Assembly (NCBI GenBank): GCA_022457155.1
Contig: JAJGOT010000287.1
Span: 579,501 to 643,500, forward strand
Length of the DNA: 64,000 nt
Source: Cladopsammia gracilis
Lineage: Eukaryota > Cnidaria > Anthozoa > Scleractinia > Dendrophylliidae
Direction of reading: 5' to 3'
Part shown: positions 29,631 through 40,206 of the stretch, piece by piece
Layout of the letters: each line of letters begins with the position of its first letter
Position numbering within the stretch: the stretch's first letter is position 1
The notes under the pieces: generated by a model
What the model was told of the DNA's origin: nothing
Databases searched by the model: none
What the model saw: only the letters and a program-made list of their open reading frames with translations
Program-made: the position numbers and the translations under genes

Positions 29631-32600
29631 CCATATGCAAGCGTATGGACGCCATCGTCTTTTATCCAGCGCTTTGAATCAAAGGGCGAGAGTGTTATCT
29701 TGGTGATGTGCTCACCGAAGATTTGGTGGCCTTTGCTTCGGAGCCTGTCCATCCCATGCTTGAAGGTTAACCGGCCGAAGAGAGCTTCCTTGTAATTCTG
29801 GTGGGTAATCTCTTTCTTTGTGACAACCTTGGTGGTGCCCTTTGCTTTCTTGATGTTTTTGTCGTCCTCTAGTAAGATAGAGTACATCTTCGAGCGGAGA
29901 CACACAGACTCTGAGATCGGCTTACCTGCGCACTCGTCCTTCATCTTACCGATGACCTTCTTGTTAAGCTGGCTGTGGAGTGGATGGTCATTGGGATAAT
30001 CACTTGTGTCGTAGAGTTCATCCCGAAGGTTCTCCATGTCTTTGTAAACATCATCCGTCTTAATCTCGAGGAGCAGAGAGTCTGTGTCTGTGTAAAGTAG
30101 GTCTGCGCGTGGACCATATTTCAGCTTGAGATGTTTGTAATAGAAGTCATACATCAGTGTTTTGGAAAGATCAGGGATGCACATGCCTGTGTAGACTGGG
30201 CGGTTGAAGAGGATTTTCTCCCGGTGCATCTGGATCCCCGCCATGTTAGCTCCAAAGACTGTTGCTCTGGAAAACAGCGGGCTTGCAATAAGCTTTCTAA
30301 TCTTGTCTTGCTCGTGCGATCGGACAAGCTTCATGTCGATTCGATTTCTGAGGTTCTCCATTGTCTTACCGAAGACTGAGTTGTTCATGAGCTTGAAGAA
30401 ATTCTTCTCAAAATCGGAAGTGGCCTTCTTTCTGAGCTCGGTGTTCAGGGAGATGTATGGCTCCATCCAAGCCCTCTGCTCGAACTTGAGCATTTTGTGG
30501 ATTTTCGTCAACTTCATTCCCAGATCCAGGTACTGCTGGAGATTTCTGTAATGCAACACATACCGAGATTTCTTGTTTAGGGTAAGGAGCAGCTTCTCTG
30601 TCTTGTCTTCTGGCTGTCCCTCTACCAAGGCCCTTTGATATGGAGACATCCATGCCTTAGGAACGACCTGACTTTCTGGAGCAAGAGGATAAGCGTTGTG
30701 CTCATCGTGCAGCTCCTCGGAGTACTCAAGATCAACCTCTAGGATGTAACCGATCTTTCTGTTTGACCTCCACTTCCTGATCTGGTGTTGAGTTGGAAAG
30801 ACAGGGCACCATGCGAAGTTGCCAACTGGGAGAGGCTGACTCATGGCCCATCCATAGAGATTGTTCGCGTCTAGATACATGATGTAACTTGACTCTTCGT
30901 TGGGGTTGTGATCGTGAAGATAGGGGTTGTTAGCCTTGCAGTACCGCCTGCTCTCCATGGATATACCACCTCGCAAGCCTCTTTCAACAAAGAGATGCAT
31001 GTCAACATCTGTGAGCAGCTCCAGGTTGATGCCCGTATACCTGAGAAGAGCGTCCCATGAGAGGCCAGGACTTGTGTAATAATGTGCTGGGTCAAGTTTG
31101 TAATGTTGCAGACATGTTTTTCTGAAGTTCTCGAAAACATCGGCCAGAAGAAGCACATCTGTCATGAGGTAGAGATCGTGGTAATCTCCAAGCGTCTTGC
31201 ATCCAAATACCTCCCACACTTTTTGCGCGTGGACGTATTCCTTATCTGAGATGCCTTCCTTCTTGAGCTCGCTGTAGAAGGCATCCTTCGGCGGGAGAGA
31301 GGTCTCCTCGAATCGAGCCCATGAGTCCACGTATTCGTATGGGTAAATCCCTTTTTGCAGGAGAAGATTGCGTTTGGCTTGGTTCTTCTCATAGCTTGCC
31401 GTGATTGTGAAGGAATCTGGCTTATTTGCTTCAACCAGGGCACTGAGGCTTGACTGCATGAACTGTAAGCTGTCAATGAACCTTAGCTTGCCGAGGGAGA
31501 AAGAGATGTATTTCTCCATGTTGTTGGGGATGCATGTCAAATCAGATTGAATGCCTGCAATTCCGCCCATAATGTGGTGCGCATCATAACCCCTCAAGTT
31601 GTGAAAGATTACGGGGACTATTTCCGTTGTCGGGTTGGTTCGGAAATAGTTGATGTTGCAAAAACTGTGAGCCGCGCCCCGTTATTTACCTGTGATGTGA
31701 CAATGATCTTTAACTGCGTCTCGAACAGAGTCTTGTATTAGAGATCCCCCGCAGAAAAGGCAGTCGACCTGCTCGAATAAATTGTCTGTGATGGGCTTCC
31801 ACTTGTTTCTTGGCCCAACAAATGGGAACTCTTTTAATTCACCATCCTCGCCCTGGATGTAAGTTTTGAATGCCTTTTGGTAACATTTGTTGGTGAAACG
31901 ATGAACAAAGCCCACGTATTCTCCGGTGTTTAGATCATAGACCGCAACAGCGTCCCTGTGGTTCCTCTTGGTGAGAGACTTGTTACAGATGTGGCAGTCA
32001 GTTGCACAGTTGAATTCAATCCATTCCTCTCTCGTCATTGAATAAGGCTTCTTGTTGTTGTAGTTCGTCTCTGATCACTCCTTCCAGCTGTTGAAGGCTG
32101 TTAAGAAAAACCGGCACCACGTCCTCTCCTCTGTATAGGTAAGGGCCCTTTGTCTCCCCATCAGAGCGAACAGCTAACATGCAGAACCCACAGGGTTTGT
32201 GTACGGATGTCGCAGTGGTGCTGCTCTGTTGGGGATCTGGTATGCATCCATGGACTTTTTGGACAATGCTTTCGAAGTCAGCATAAATAACCCAAGGCTT
32301 CTTCATCTGGTTCTGAAAGTTCTCAAAGTGGAGGAAGTTTTCACCTTCTTTGGGCATTTCAACTCGTGCCGGCCTGCCTTTGACTCCCCTGCAATAGAAG
32401 AGATGGTCGGTGAGAACTCTTTCTGAAGAGAAGGGTTGGAGACACCTATCACAGTGATGCATGCGGCGTCCAACGTTGAACTCACTATGTAGAAGTCTGC
32501 TTATGCTCTTGATGTAACAATAATGCCAAGTGTGTATGTCTGTGAGCAACATCAGATTAATCCTTCGCAGATTGGGATCCCCTTGCTCACTGACTCTGAT

Positions 32601-33377
32601 TACAACCACCTTGTTGTTTTTCCAGCCATAAACGTTGATTGCAAGGTTGTTTTGACGTTCAACCTTAGAAATCTGACTCAATGGCGTTGGAAAATCAACT
32701 CCAGTGCAGTCTAGGCCATCATCAATGGGATAACTTCCCGGTCTGTCTGAATGCGCCTCGGCAGGGAACAATGCCGATCGCAGTGCCCAACGTAGACACT
32801 GATTGTCTCTGTTCTTTACATTGATGATTGCCTGCTTCGACCTGAGTTTTGATGGTGTTGGGATAAATGTGCCGCCTCGTATAGGCTTGTACACCCCGAA
32901 TTCAAGGTAAACAGTTTTGATTTTATCAACCACCCAACCAGAACCCAATTGTTGCCATCTAGCAATCTCTTCCTTAAAGCCATTCACAATGTCTTCTAGG
33001 AAGCCTTCCTCTCGCAGCTTATAGATATGTGTCACAATCAGTGGTTTAACGTTCCAAAAGAAGTGATTCATTTCTCGATTGTTATCACCTGCCATTGAAA
33101 AGTGAACATCGAATGACAAAGTGACCTTCACCCCGCCAAGCTCTGTGACTTTGCGTGCAATTCTCTGGAGAATGGCCGCCTTATTAGTTATGAAGAATGA
33201 ATTCAGGTCCTTGATTTGGTAATCATCAGGGACATTCATCTTATAACCATGCAGCGAATTGCCGAAGTAATCGTGGTTCCTTGGATTGAAGTCAAGTCGT
33301 TGAGCCTCCATGTTGTATACAGGGATTTCATTTTCTCCAATTGCTGGTCTCGCATCGGGCCTCTGTGCGATTGCCAT
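29606..33377 (-). pseudogene. Polinton family-B DNA polymerase, broken by frameshift and stop
   Basis: The start at 33377 is the ATG after the terminal-repeat leader. The first segment runs to about 32040 and includes the Exo I motif (YADFESI). A frameshift at 32016-32038 leads into a Cys/His nuclease-like zinc segment (CHIC ... DHCHITG). An in-frame TAA at 31684-31682 interrupts it. The same frame then continues with Exo II (NLRGYD), Exo III (LYLMTDVLLLAD), motif A (DANNLYG), motif B (KLMNNSVFGK) and motif C (YTDTDS) to 29606. Motif spacing fits protein-primed polymerases that replicate linear genomes with inverted terminal repeats. Two lesions make this copy inactive. Confidence 0.93.
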
Positions 33378-33393
33378 GTGGGTTGGTATATGC
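33378..33393 (-). promoter_or_regulatory. Terminal-repeat leader of PolB gene
   Basis: Read on the minus strand, GCATATACCAACCCAC ends directly at the PolB ATG. It is the counterpart of the YqaJ leader at 13777-13791. Confidence 0.55.
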
Positions 33394-33705
33394 GGGGGTG
33401 TGGTTTCTTCAATTGGTGGTCTCGTGTCGGGACCAGCATTCACAAGCTGTGATTGGGGATGGTCTCGTGCCGGGTCAGCATTCACAAGCCCTGTGTAGTA
33501 TAGGGGCTTGGTGTATCCGGGACCACTTCCAAACGCCCGAGAAACCGCTTATTTTGGGAACTCCCGAACGCCTGAGTTGCCGTGCCCCCAGGGCTCATTG
33601 CATTCGCCCTGGGGGCACGGCAACTCAGGCGTTCGGGAGTTCCCAAAATAAGCGGTTTCTCGGGCGTTTGGAGGTGGTCCCGGATCACCAAGCCCCTATA
33701 CTACT
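33383..33705. repeat. Polinton right inverted terminal repeat with tip hairpin
   Basis: Contains the complement of the CTTGTGAATGCTG...GGCACGAGACC direct repeats (about 33425-33490). At the tip is a 210 bp near-perfect hairpin (33495-33705) whose arms begin GTAGTATAGGGGCTTGG and end CCAAGCCCCTATACTAC. The left terminus holds only the inner arm of the same hairpin, so the hairpin belongs to the terminal repeat and is not a separate insertion. Confidence 0.85.
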
Positions 33706-34038
33706 GGTAATGAACTACAGATGGAGTGCTTGTGGTTCTGTTTTTCCGGACTGATTCAGCAAGATTTGGATAGGGTAAAAGAACACTGGAACAGCCACTA
33801 CATCAGAGGGTCGCGCTATGACACTGTAAAAGGACGACCCAATGAGTTATTTTACTTACCTGAATTGCACAATACTGAGGATCTTCTTGCTCCTGTCAGT
33901 GCACAGCAGTGTGACTATATCACAGAGAATTACCTTGCCCTTGCAGAGAGCACCAATGAATACCAGGAGTATTTTCAGTACGCCTTTCAAGCTGCAGGAC
34001 TTTCAAACCCCCAAAACTGGCAAGAAGCCTTAGATTAA
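33706..34038 (+). pseudogene. Zinc-ribbon DDE integrase, 3' part (copy B)
   Basis: Continues the gene broken at 13235, from GGTAATGAACTACAGATGG to the stop at 34036-34038. It matches the complement of 45220-45548 almost base for base. It encodes the C-terminal helical region (MECLWFCFSGLIQQDL...). The segment with the catalytic Glu is missing between the two parts. Confidence 0.88.
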
Positions 34039-34944
34039 TACCATAATCTTTATACCTTTGCATCTAGTTGACCATTTCAGTGTCAGACACACCTGCTCAA
34101 ACTCAGATTAATTTGAATTGTATTGAAGATCAGATATCAAGTCTGTTTTCAGATGATACACTCTAGTTTTAAATTAATTTAAAGTCGTTCCTGTATGTGG
34201 AGCAAACGTGTCTGATTGGCTAGTTGGAAGCTATGGCACTCGAATGGTTTCCCTACACTGTCAGGCAACCAAACTTGGGTAATGTTTCAAATTGGGCAAG
34301 GGGGGGTGCAACCACATGTATGACATACTGAAAAGTAGAAAACTTTGTAACTCAAGAAGGGAACCTTGCTAGACAACCAAACTTTGCTAAAAGTGTCTTG
34401 GGGGAAAGTGGCCTGCAGACGCATAGCAACATTTTATGACATCATCGATGTTATCATCAAAAGTAGAAAAAACTCACAACTCAAGAAGGGAACACTGTTA
34501 ACCAACCAAACTTGCATTGAGTTGTCTTGGGGTCAAGGGGTGTGCAACCACATAGTCATGTGGTATGAAATCATTAAAACTTGAAGTCATTACCACATTG
34601 AAATGTTATTGTGATGAATCATTTTCTTGCAATAATATTAAACACAAAATAAAATTATTTTTATTCCAACAGGCCAACTTTAAACATCAAATGCAGTTTT
34701 AGATACTGAATCTGAGCCACAAAAATGGGCCAATAATACTATATTATACTAAGGGAATGGCTACAAACTAACGATTCATTTGTATAACAGAACATGCTTG
34801 TCTTTTTTTTTTCAATTTGATTTTTTGTCCTTTTGAGAAACACAAAAGCAGTCTTCAGATGTATTAAAATTTGGTTTCATACTATTAAAGCACAAAGATT
34901 GCTGTATAAACTACAAACACTGAGCTTTTCTGCTTCAACATTCA

Positions 34945-34984
<40 letters not shown>

Positions 34985-35260
34985 GCTATATGGCAACCAC
35001 TACATGTACTTGTTATTACAAAAAGTCAAAACTGAACTATAACAACTATAAAAAACCTCGTTAAAGAACTGCAACATGAAACTCTTTGAATGCTTCCTAA
35101 AGTTTTCTGGTGTTTGAAAAGACAAAGTTGAAATTGGCACGAACAGCACAATTACAAAGTAATGAAACCTTGTTGGATAAAACCATGCCACCTCCCTGAT
35201 AAAACTTTAGCCTGAAAGTTCACAATCCTTTGTAATCAATCGTGCAATTTCCTGGGAGCT
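34039..35260. other. Spacer between integrase and HECT genes (inverted copy)
   Basis: Non-coding sequence between two convergent genes, nearly identical to the complement of 44001-45219. It contains an inverted pair of TCTTGAGTT/AACTCAAGA-type words and a CT dinucleotide run (about 34949-34977). Confidence 0.75.
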
Positions 35261-36477
35261 TCATGCCTTTGAAAATGCACCACCTTTGCAAAGAGCCAGA
35301 AGGAAAATGTGTTCAAACTCTTTCATGTCAGTCATGTGTGCCACAGGGAATGTAATTTCCCTACTACACGATCCAACTTGAGGAAAGCAGATGGTGTGCT
35401 TGGGCTTTCTCTCCTTGCAATCGTGGTCAAAATGTGCCGTTATAGTCAGTTGTTCTCCATTTACAGCGCGATGTTTTTGTCCAGTTAACCAGCCAAGTAC
35501 TCCGGCTGGACTCACGTCCACAGCCTGATACTTCTCAGCTTCCAGAACGGTATTTTCATCCGTAATGTCGTTCTTCTCCTTCCAAGCCAGTGCTTCTGTG
35601 TAGCCTGTGATGTTCTTATCTTCTACAGGTGATAAGAAATCTTGAAAATTGTCCATGACTGCCTCCTCAAGCTTCCGTCTTGACGGTCCTTCTGCTGAAA
35701 ATTATGGTGAAACCAGTGAAAACACATAATCTGAATCCACAGGACCACTTGTATTTGGCACAAACAGGTCCTTGCAAAGAACAGCATTATCCTTAACGAG
35801 TGCATACACATTAAACAGTTTGAGACCCTCACAGAATTCGCTCAAGTAAAGTAAGCGCTTGTTTATTATGCTCACTTGAATGGTTCCAATAATGTCATCT
35901 TGATGGGTCTTGTCTAATGGGCCAGTGTATCCATGGTCTAAAATTAAGTCACCTAAGCTATCATCAAATGAATCACAGCTTCTTATTTGTTCAAAGAGTT
36001 CCTTGTCCTTAGGAGTGAAATGTGTTTCAGCATCAAGTTGGTCAAGGTTGACTTCAAGTGTTAGCATCAATTCATACACAGGCTCAGCCAAAAACGATGG
36101 AGGAGGACCACCCTGTGCTAATGAAGCTGCAACAATTTCGCCGCATGTTTTGAAGCTTTTATTTTGAACATTGTATATGGAGTTAATGGGTGCTCCATCA
36201 GGGAACATCGATTTCCCAATGTCCAAAACAACACTTGAGAAAAATTCTTGGGACAGTGCCCCTGTATCAATACCGTTTTCCCCACAATAAAGTATTCTTA
36301 GGACATTCTCTGGACTAGACTTGCTTGCTTGCCGTTGCCAACGGGAAATTATTCTTGGAAGTGGTGCTCCCCGTCGAGTAACAATGTAAAAGTCATGATC
36401 TTGCTTGACATTCTTATGCATTGCACGCACTACACTTACAGTATCCTCATGGGCTATGGTGGTTTTCTGTAGACTGT
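35261..36477 (-). pseudogene. HECT-type E3 ligase domain, 3' half (inverted copy)
   Basis: The minus-strand frame from 36477 to 35702 encodes the N-lobe side of a HECT-like domain (ILYCGENGIDTGALSQEFF; GKSMFPDGAP). A second frame (35656 to 35261) encodes the C-lobe with a Cys in SCSREITFP, the expected place of the ubiquitin-accepting cysteine. The two frames are separated by a short segment with a TTTTCAG acceptor. The start of the domain is cut at GAAAAT (36478-36483), where terminal array C begins, so the 5' exons are not attached on this strand. Confidence 0.8.
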
Positions 36478-36483
36478 GAAAAT

Positions 36484-37039
36484 TACGGTGGCCCACAACT
36501 GCACTCCGAATTCCAAACGATATTCCACATTCTAAAACTTCACTCCGAATTCCAAAACTTCACTCCGAATTCCAAAACCTCACTCTGAACTCCAAAACCT
36601 CACTCCGAATTCTAAAACTTCACTCCGAATTCTAAAACTTCACTCCGAATTCCAAAACCTCACTCCGAACTCCAAAACCTCACTCCGAATTCTAAAACTT
36701 CACTCCGAATTCCAAAACCTCACTCCGAACTCCAAAACCTCACTCCGAATTCTAAAACTTCACTTCGAATTCTAAAACTTCACTCCGAATTCCAAAACTT
36801 CACTCCGAATTCTAAAACTTCACTCCGAATTCCAAAACTTCACTCCGAATTCTAAAACCTCACTCCGAATTTTAAAACCTCACTCCGAATTCCAAAACCT
36901 CACTCCGAATTCCAAAACCTCACTCCGAATTCTAAAACTTCACTCCGAATTCTAAACGTCACTCCCAATTGGAAAACCTCGCTCCGAAAAAACTCACTCC
37001 GAATTCGAAACTCATTTCCGGTTAAAGTCGCAAGGGACT
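36484..37039 (+). repeat. Terminal repeat array C (left-end type)
   Basis: Begins TACGGTGGCCCACAACTGCA (one base different from the other arrays), has about 23 units of 20 bp, and ends with the TTTCCGGTTAAAGTCGC leader. Its last eight or so units match the end of array D exactly. Confidence 0.92.
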
Positions 37040-37098
37040 AAATGTTAATGCATCATGGGTACAGTTGACGTGTTCCCGCCGCCATCTTGTTCGGAAGC

Positions 37099-39671
37099 AT
37101 GTTTTGCTCAAACTGTGGAAGTAAGCTTAAAACTGAAGACACTGACAAGTGTTGCTCGAATTGTGGGCATAATATCGTCACAAATTGTGACAAAGGTATG
37201 TAGGTCTTATTTTTCAGTACTTTTGTGTCGGCAACTCATCAGATCAGCAAGGAGATTGAGTTTTGGATAACATCAGCTATTGAGTTTTGGCGGGCTTTAT
37301 GCTGTAGTTGAAGCGGCTTCAAAATTGTTTCCTTAATTTGCTCAAGCTGTAGACATTTATGTGAACTTGACTTAGCTTTATTTTGTTTTTATTTGTTTTC
37401 AACAATCAACAGCACAGTAGAATGTGAGACCACAAAACAGCTCTGGTCCCTCTACATCTGCCTCAGGTAAGGGACCGATCGTTTATTACGTCGTAGAGGG
37501 GGGAGGTGTTGTTATAGTGGGGTTACAATCTTAAAAATCTTGTGAAGGTGGGGGGGGGGTACATTTCAGGGAGCAACAGCAGAATAAATAAGTCAGATAA
37601 GTGGCAGGGTATTATGCAGGGCCTGTCAGTGTATAATATTTCCATTACACACAAAAAATATATTATAATGAATATAATATGGTGTATGATCATGGATATT
37701 ATGCTAACCTGCATTACACAGCTCTGTTTAATCACTGTTTAGGGGCATTTTTAAATATATATAATAAACTATTACTACATTGGATAATAGGGGATATATA
37801 AATAAATAAAAAATATAAATTCTCAATAAATTCTCATCCATGATCACGATTACCCGATTGCCTTCTGGTAGACAGACACACAGATTATTTTTTGTGCACC
37901 AAGATGGTGGCAAACGAGCGAAAAGACGCTATACAGTGCGCAAACGGCAGTGCACAAAAGTTTTTTTACTCCAAGAGAAATTGAACTGATGATTTTTTGT
38001 GAATTTCACTGCTTCTTTTGCAAGATGACATGTATAGTGTAGTTCCCATTCTATAAAAAGAATGTAGAGTGTTAAGTACGTTACCCTTGCCTGATTAGCA
38101 GCCACATACAGAAACTATTGCTTTTAGTAAAAACAATTGACAGAATATTTAATTAGTTTTGGATTTTTCCCACAGTGGCACACTTCAGTCCTAACGAACC
38201 TGGTCCCTGTACAAGTGCACAAGGTACATTATTATCCAGAGAATATTTGGGTTAAATTGTCAGAGTCCTAGTGTGTTTCCAGAACATATCCACACCCCAC
38301 ACTCACCTCCACACCCTCTTCCAATAGGGTTTCATTCTTAGACCCCCCTTGATAAAAAAGTGTTTTCACAGTCATGCACAAGATTAACCCCATGTTATAA
38401 AGTCTCGATATGCAATCTTGTTTTTTTTTTCAATTTCAAACACATAGTGCCCTTGAAGAAGAGCAAATGAGACAGCGAGTGTTTCTAGCATTTTTCTGTC
38501 ATTTTAACATGACAACAAAGAGCTGTGTTTGTAAAATTGACCATGCTTATTTGCCCAAGAAAGGTTAAAATTCACACTATCACTCCTTATCATTTATAAA
38601 TAAGCAATGTGTGATGTTTTGAGCGTAGGAATGATGTGATTTAACAAATGCATAAAATGACAATTTTTTATTTCTTCTTTGCATTGACACAACACAGCAT
38701 TGTGGACTTGTGTTTTAACTTTATTCTTGCAATTATCTGCACAAAAAAGGAAAAAATAACATGTTTCCAAAATGGTTGTCTATACCCATTTATATAACAT
38801 CCACACTAAAACTCTTTATGCCAGTGGGCTTTGAAGTTGCGTCTCGGGCCCCCCTTCCCCTACGAATTTCCGTAATCCCCTGTGAAATGTGTGCATAAAT
38901 ATCTGCCTCACAGACCACTCAACATATTTTAATATAACCGTAATACTCAACCCCTAGTATTTATCACCTTGGATTACTGAACCATATATTATTAATAGAT
39001 TCAAAGAATCATAAAAAACGTTTTTTCAGGTACAACACCATCAACAATGAAGTCATTTAGTGCATTCAGAAAATCCAAGGGGAAAGAATGGAAAGCCATG
39101 GTGTCCAAGAAACAAGGTGTCAAGGAAATGGAAGTCCGAATTATGATAGGCATGATGTACTTTTGTAAAAAGGAGATGCGCCTTAAATCAAAGAGAGGAA
39201 AGCGCATTGCTTTGTCGGTGTCAAATGAAGCACCCTACAATGTCATCCTGGAGAAGGCAGTGGCCAAGTTCAAGGCTTACCACAGTGATATTTTTGACAC
39301 CAATGAAGACTATGTGTTACTTCTAGAAAATGGGGAAGAAGCCCAGTTCATCCCAGGGTCATGCCCCAAAGAGTTCTTTTCATTACAACGGTATAAAGAG
39401 GACCTGGGAAAGGATTATGTCAAGATCGTCCTATATTTGTGTCGTATGAACGACTTCATAATTAACACAGATGATTATGAAGAGGATGAAAAGGAGGAAA
39501 TAGATCCTTTTCTTGAAAGCTCAACACCCAAAAAGAGAAAAACAGAACCAACCGTGGCATTTGAAGAGGTCATCACTACGTATGAATCAGATGAAGCCTT
39601 GGCTATAAAATTACAAAAGAAGCTTGATGAGGAAAGTGATGAAGATCTTGCTGTTCCCACATTTGATTTTC
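37099..39671 (+). pseudogene. Zinc-ribbon/HECT ligase gene, 5' half (copy 2)
   Basis: Same exon set as copy 1, with the zinc-ribbon ATG at 37099 and the large exon from 39030 to 39671. In the zinc ribbon the residue before Cys19 is Cys instead of the Phe of copy 1. The coding sequence is again cut at GATTTTC, here followed by array D. Identity with copy 1 is very high across introns as well, which points to a recent duplication and not to separate old insertions. Confidence 0.8.
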
Positions 39672-40147
39672 TACGGTGGCCCACAAGTGCACTGCGAATT
39701 CCAAACGATATTCCACATTCTAAAACCTCACTCCGAATTCTAAAACTTCATTCCGAATTCTAAAACTTCACTCCGAATTCCAAAACTTCACTCCGAATTC
39801 TAAAACCTCACTCCGAATTCTAAAACTTCACTCCGAATTCTAAAACTTCACTCCGAATTCCAAAACCTCACTCCGAACTCCAAAACCTCACTCCGAATTC
39901 TAAAACTTCACTCCGAATTCCAAAACCTCACTCCGAATTTTAAAACCTCACTCCGAATTCTAAAACCTCACTCCGAATTTTAAAACCTCACTCCGAATTC
40001 CAAAACCTCACTCCGAATTCCAAAACCTCACTCCGAATTCTAAAACTTCACTCCGAATTCTAAACGTCACTCCCAATTGGAAAACCTCACTCCGAAAAAA
40101 CTCACTCCGAATTCGAAACTCATTTCCGGTTAAAGTCGCAAGGGACT
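39672..40147 (+). repeat. Terminal repeat array D, hybrid
   Basis: Its first about 230 bp are identical to array B (right-end type), including the private CACTGCGAATTCC and CTTCATTCCG variants. Its last about 150 bp are identical to array C (left-end type). The switch lies inside the 20 bp repeats near 39900. This is what unequal recombination between a right-end and a left-end array would give. Confidence 0.85.
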
Positions 40148-40206
40148 AAATGTTAATGCATCATGGGTACAGTTGACGTGTTCCCGCCGCCATCTTGTTC
40201 GGAAGC

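Larger units (their letters stand above)
13236..33705. mobile_element. Polinton (Maverick/adintovirus-like) element, degraded
   Basis: A set of Polinton hallmark genes lies between inverted terminal repeats: retroviral-type integrase, protein-primed-type PolB, A32-type packaging ATPase, capsid candidate and virion-like membrane proteins. Net length is about 16.9 kb without the nested foldback, within the usual 15-20 kb. The right end reads CCCCTATACTACT, the complement of the AGTAGTATAGG-type ends seen elsewhere here. The left end has lost the outer arm of its terminal hairpin together with about 110 bp of host gene. There is therefore no intact target duplication. Several genes carry stops or frameshifts, so this is an inactive genomic copy. 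Confidence 0.92.
11870..36483 (-). mobile_element. Inverted right half of HECT/integrase transposon (with Polinton inside)
   Basis: Contains, in order, right-end array B, the integrase gene (+), the inserted Polinton, the integrase 3' end (+), a spacer, and the HECT half-gene (-), ending at GAAAAT (36478-36483). This is the reverse complement of the right half of the complete unit (42786-46739). It is joined at both sides to left-half copies through the same target bases, ATTTTC and its complement. Confidence 0.85.

Noticed and set aside
33341..33754. 137-codon plus-strand ORF over the Polinton right end
   Set aside because: It is made of terminal repeat and hairpin sequence; PolB reads the other strand.
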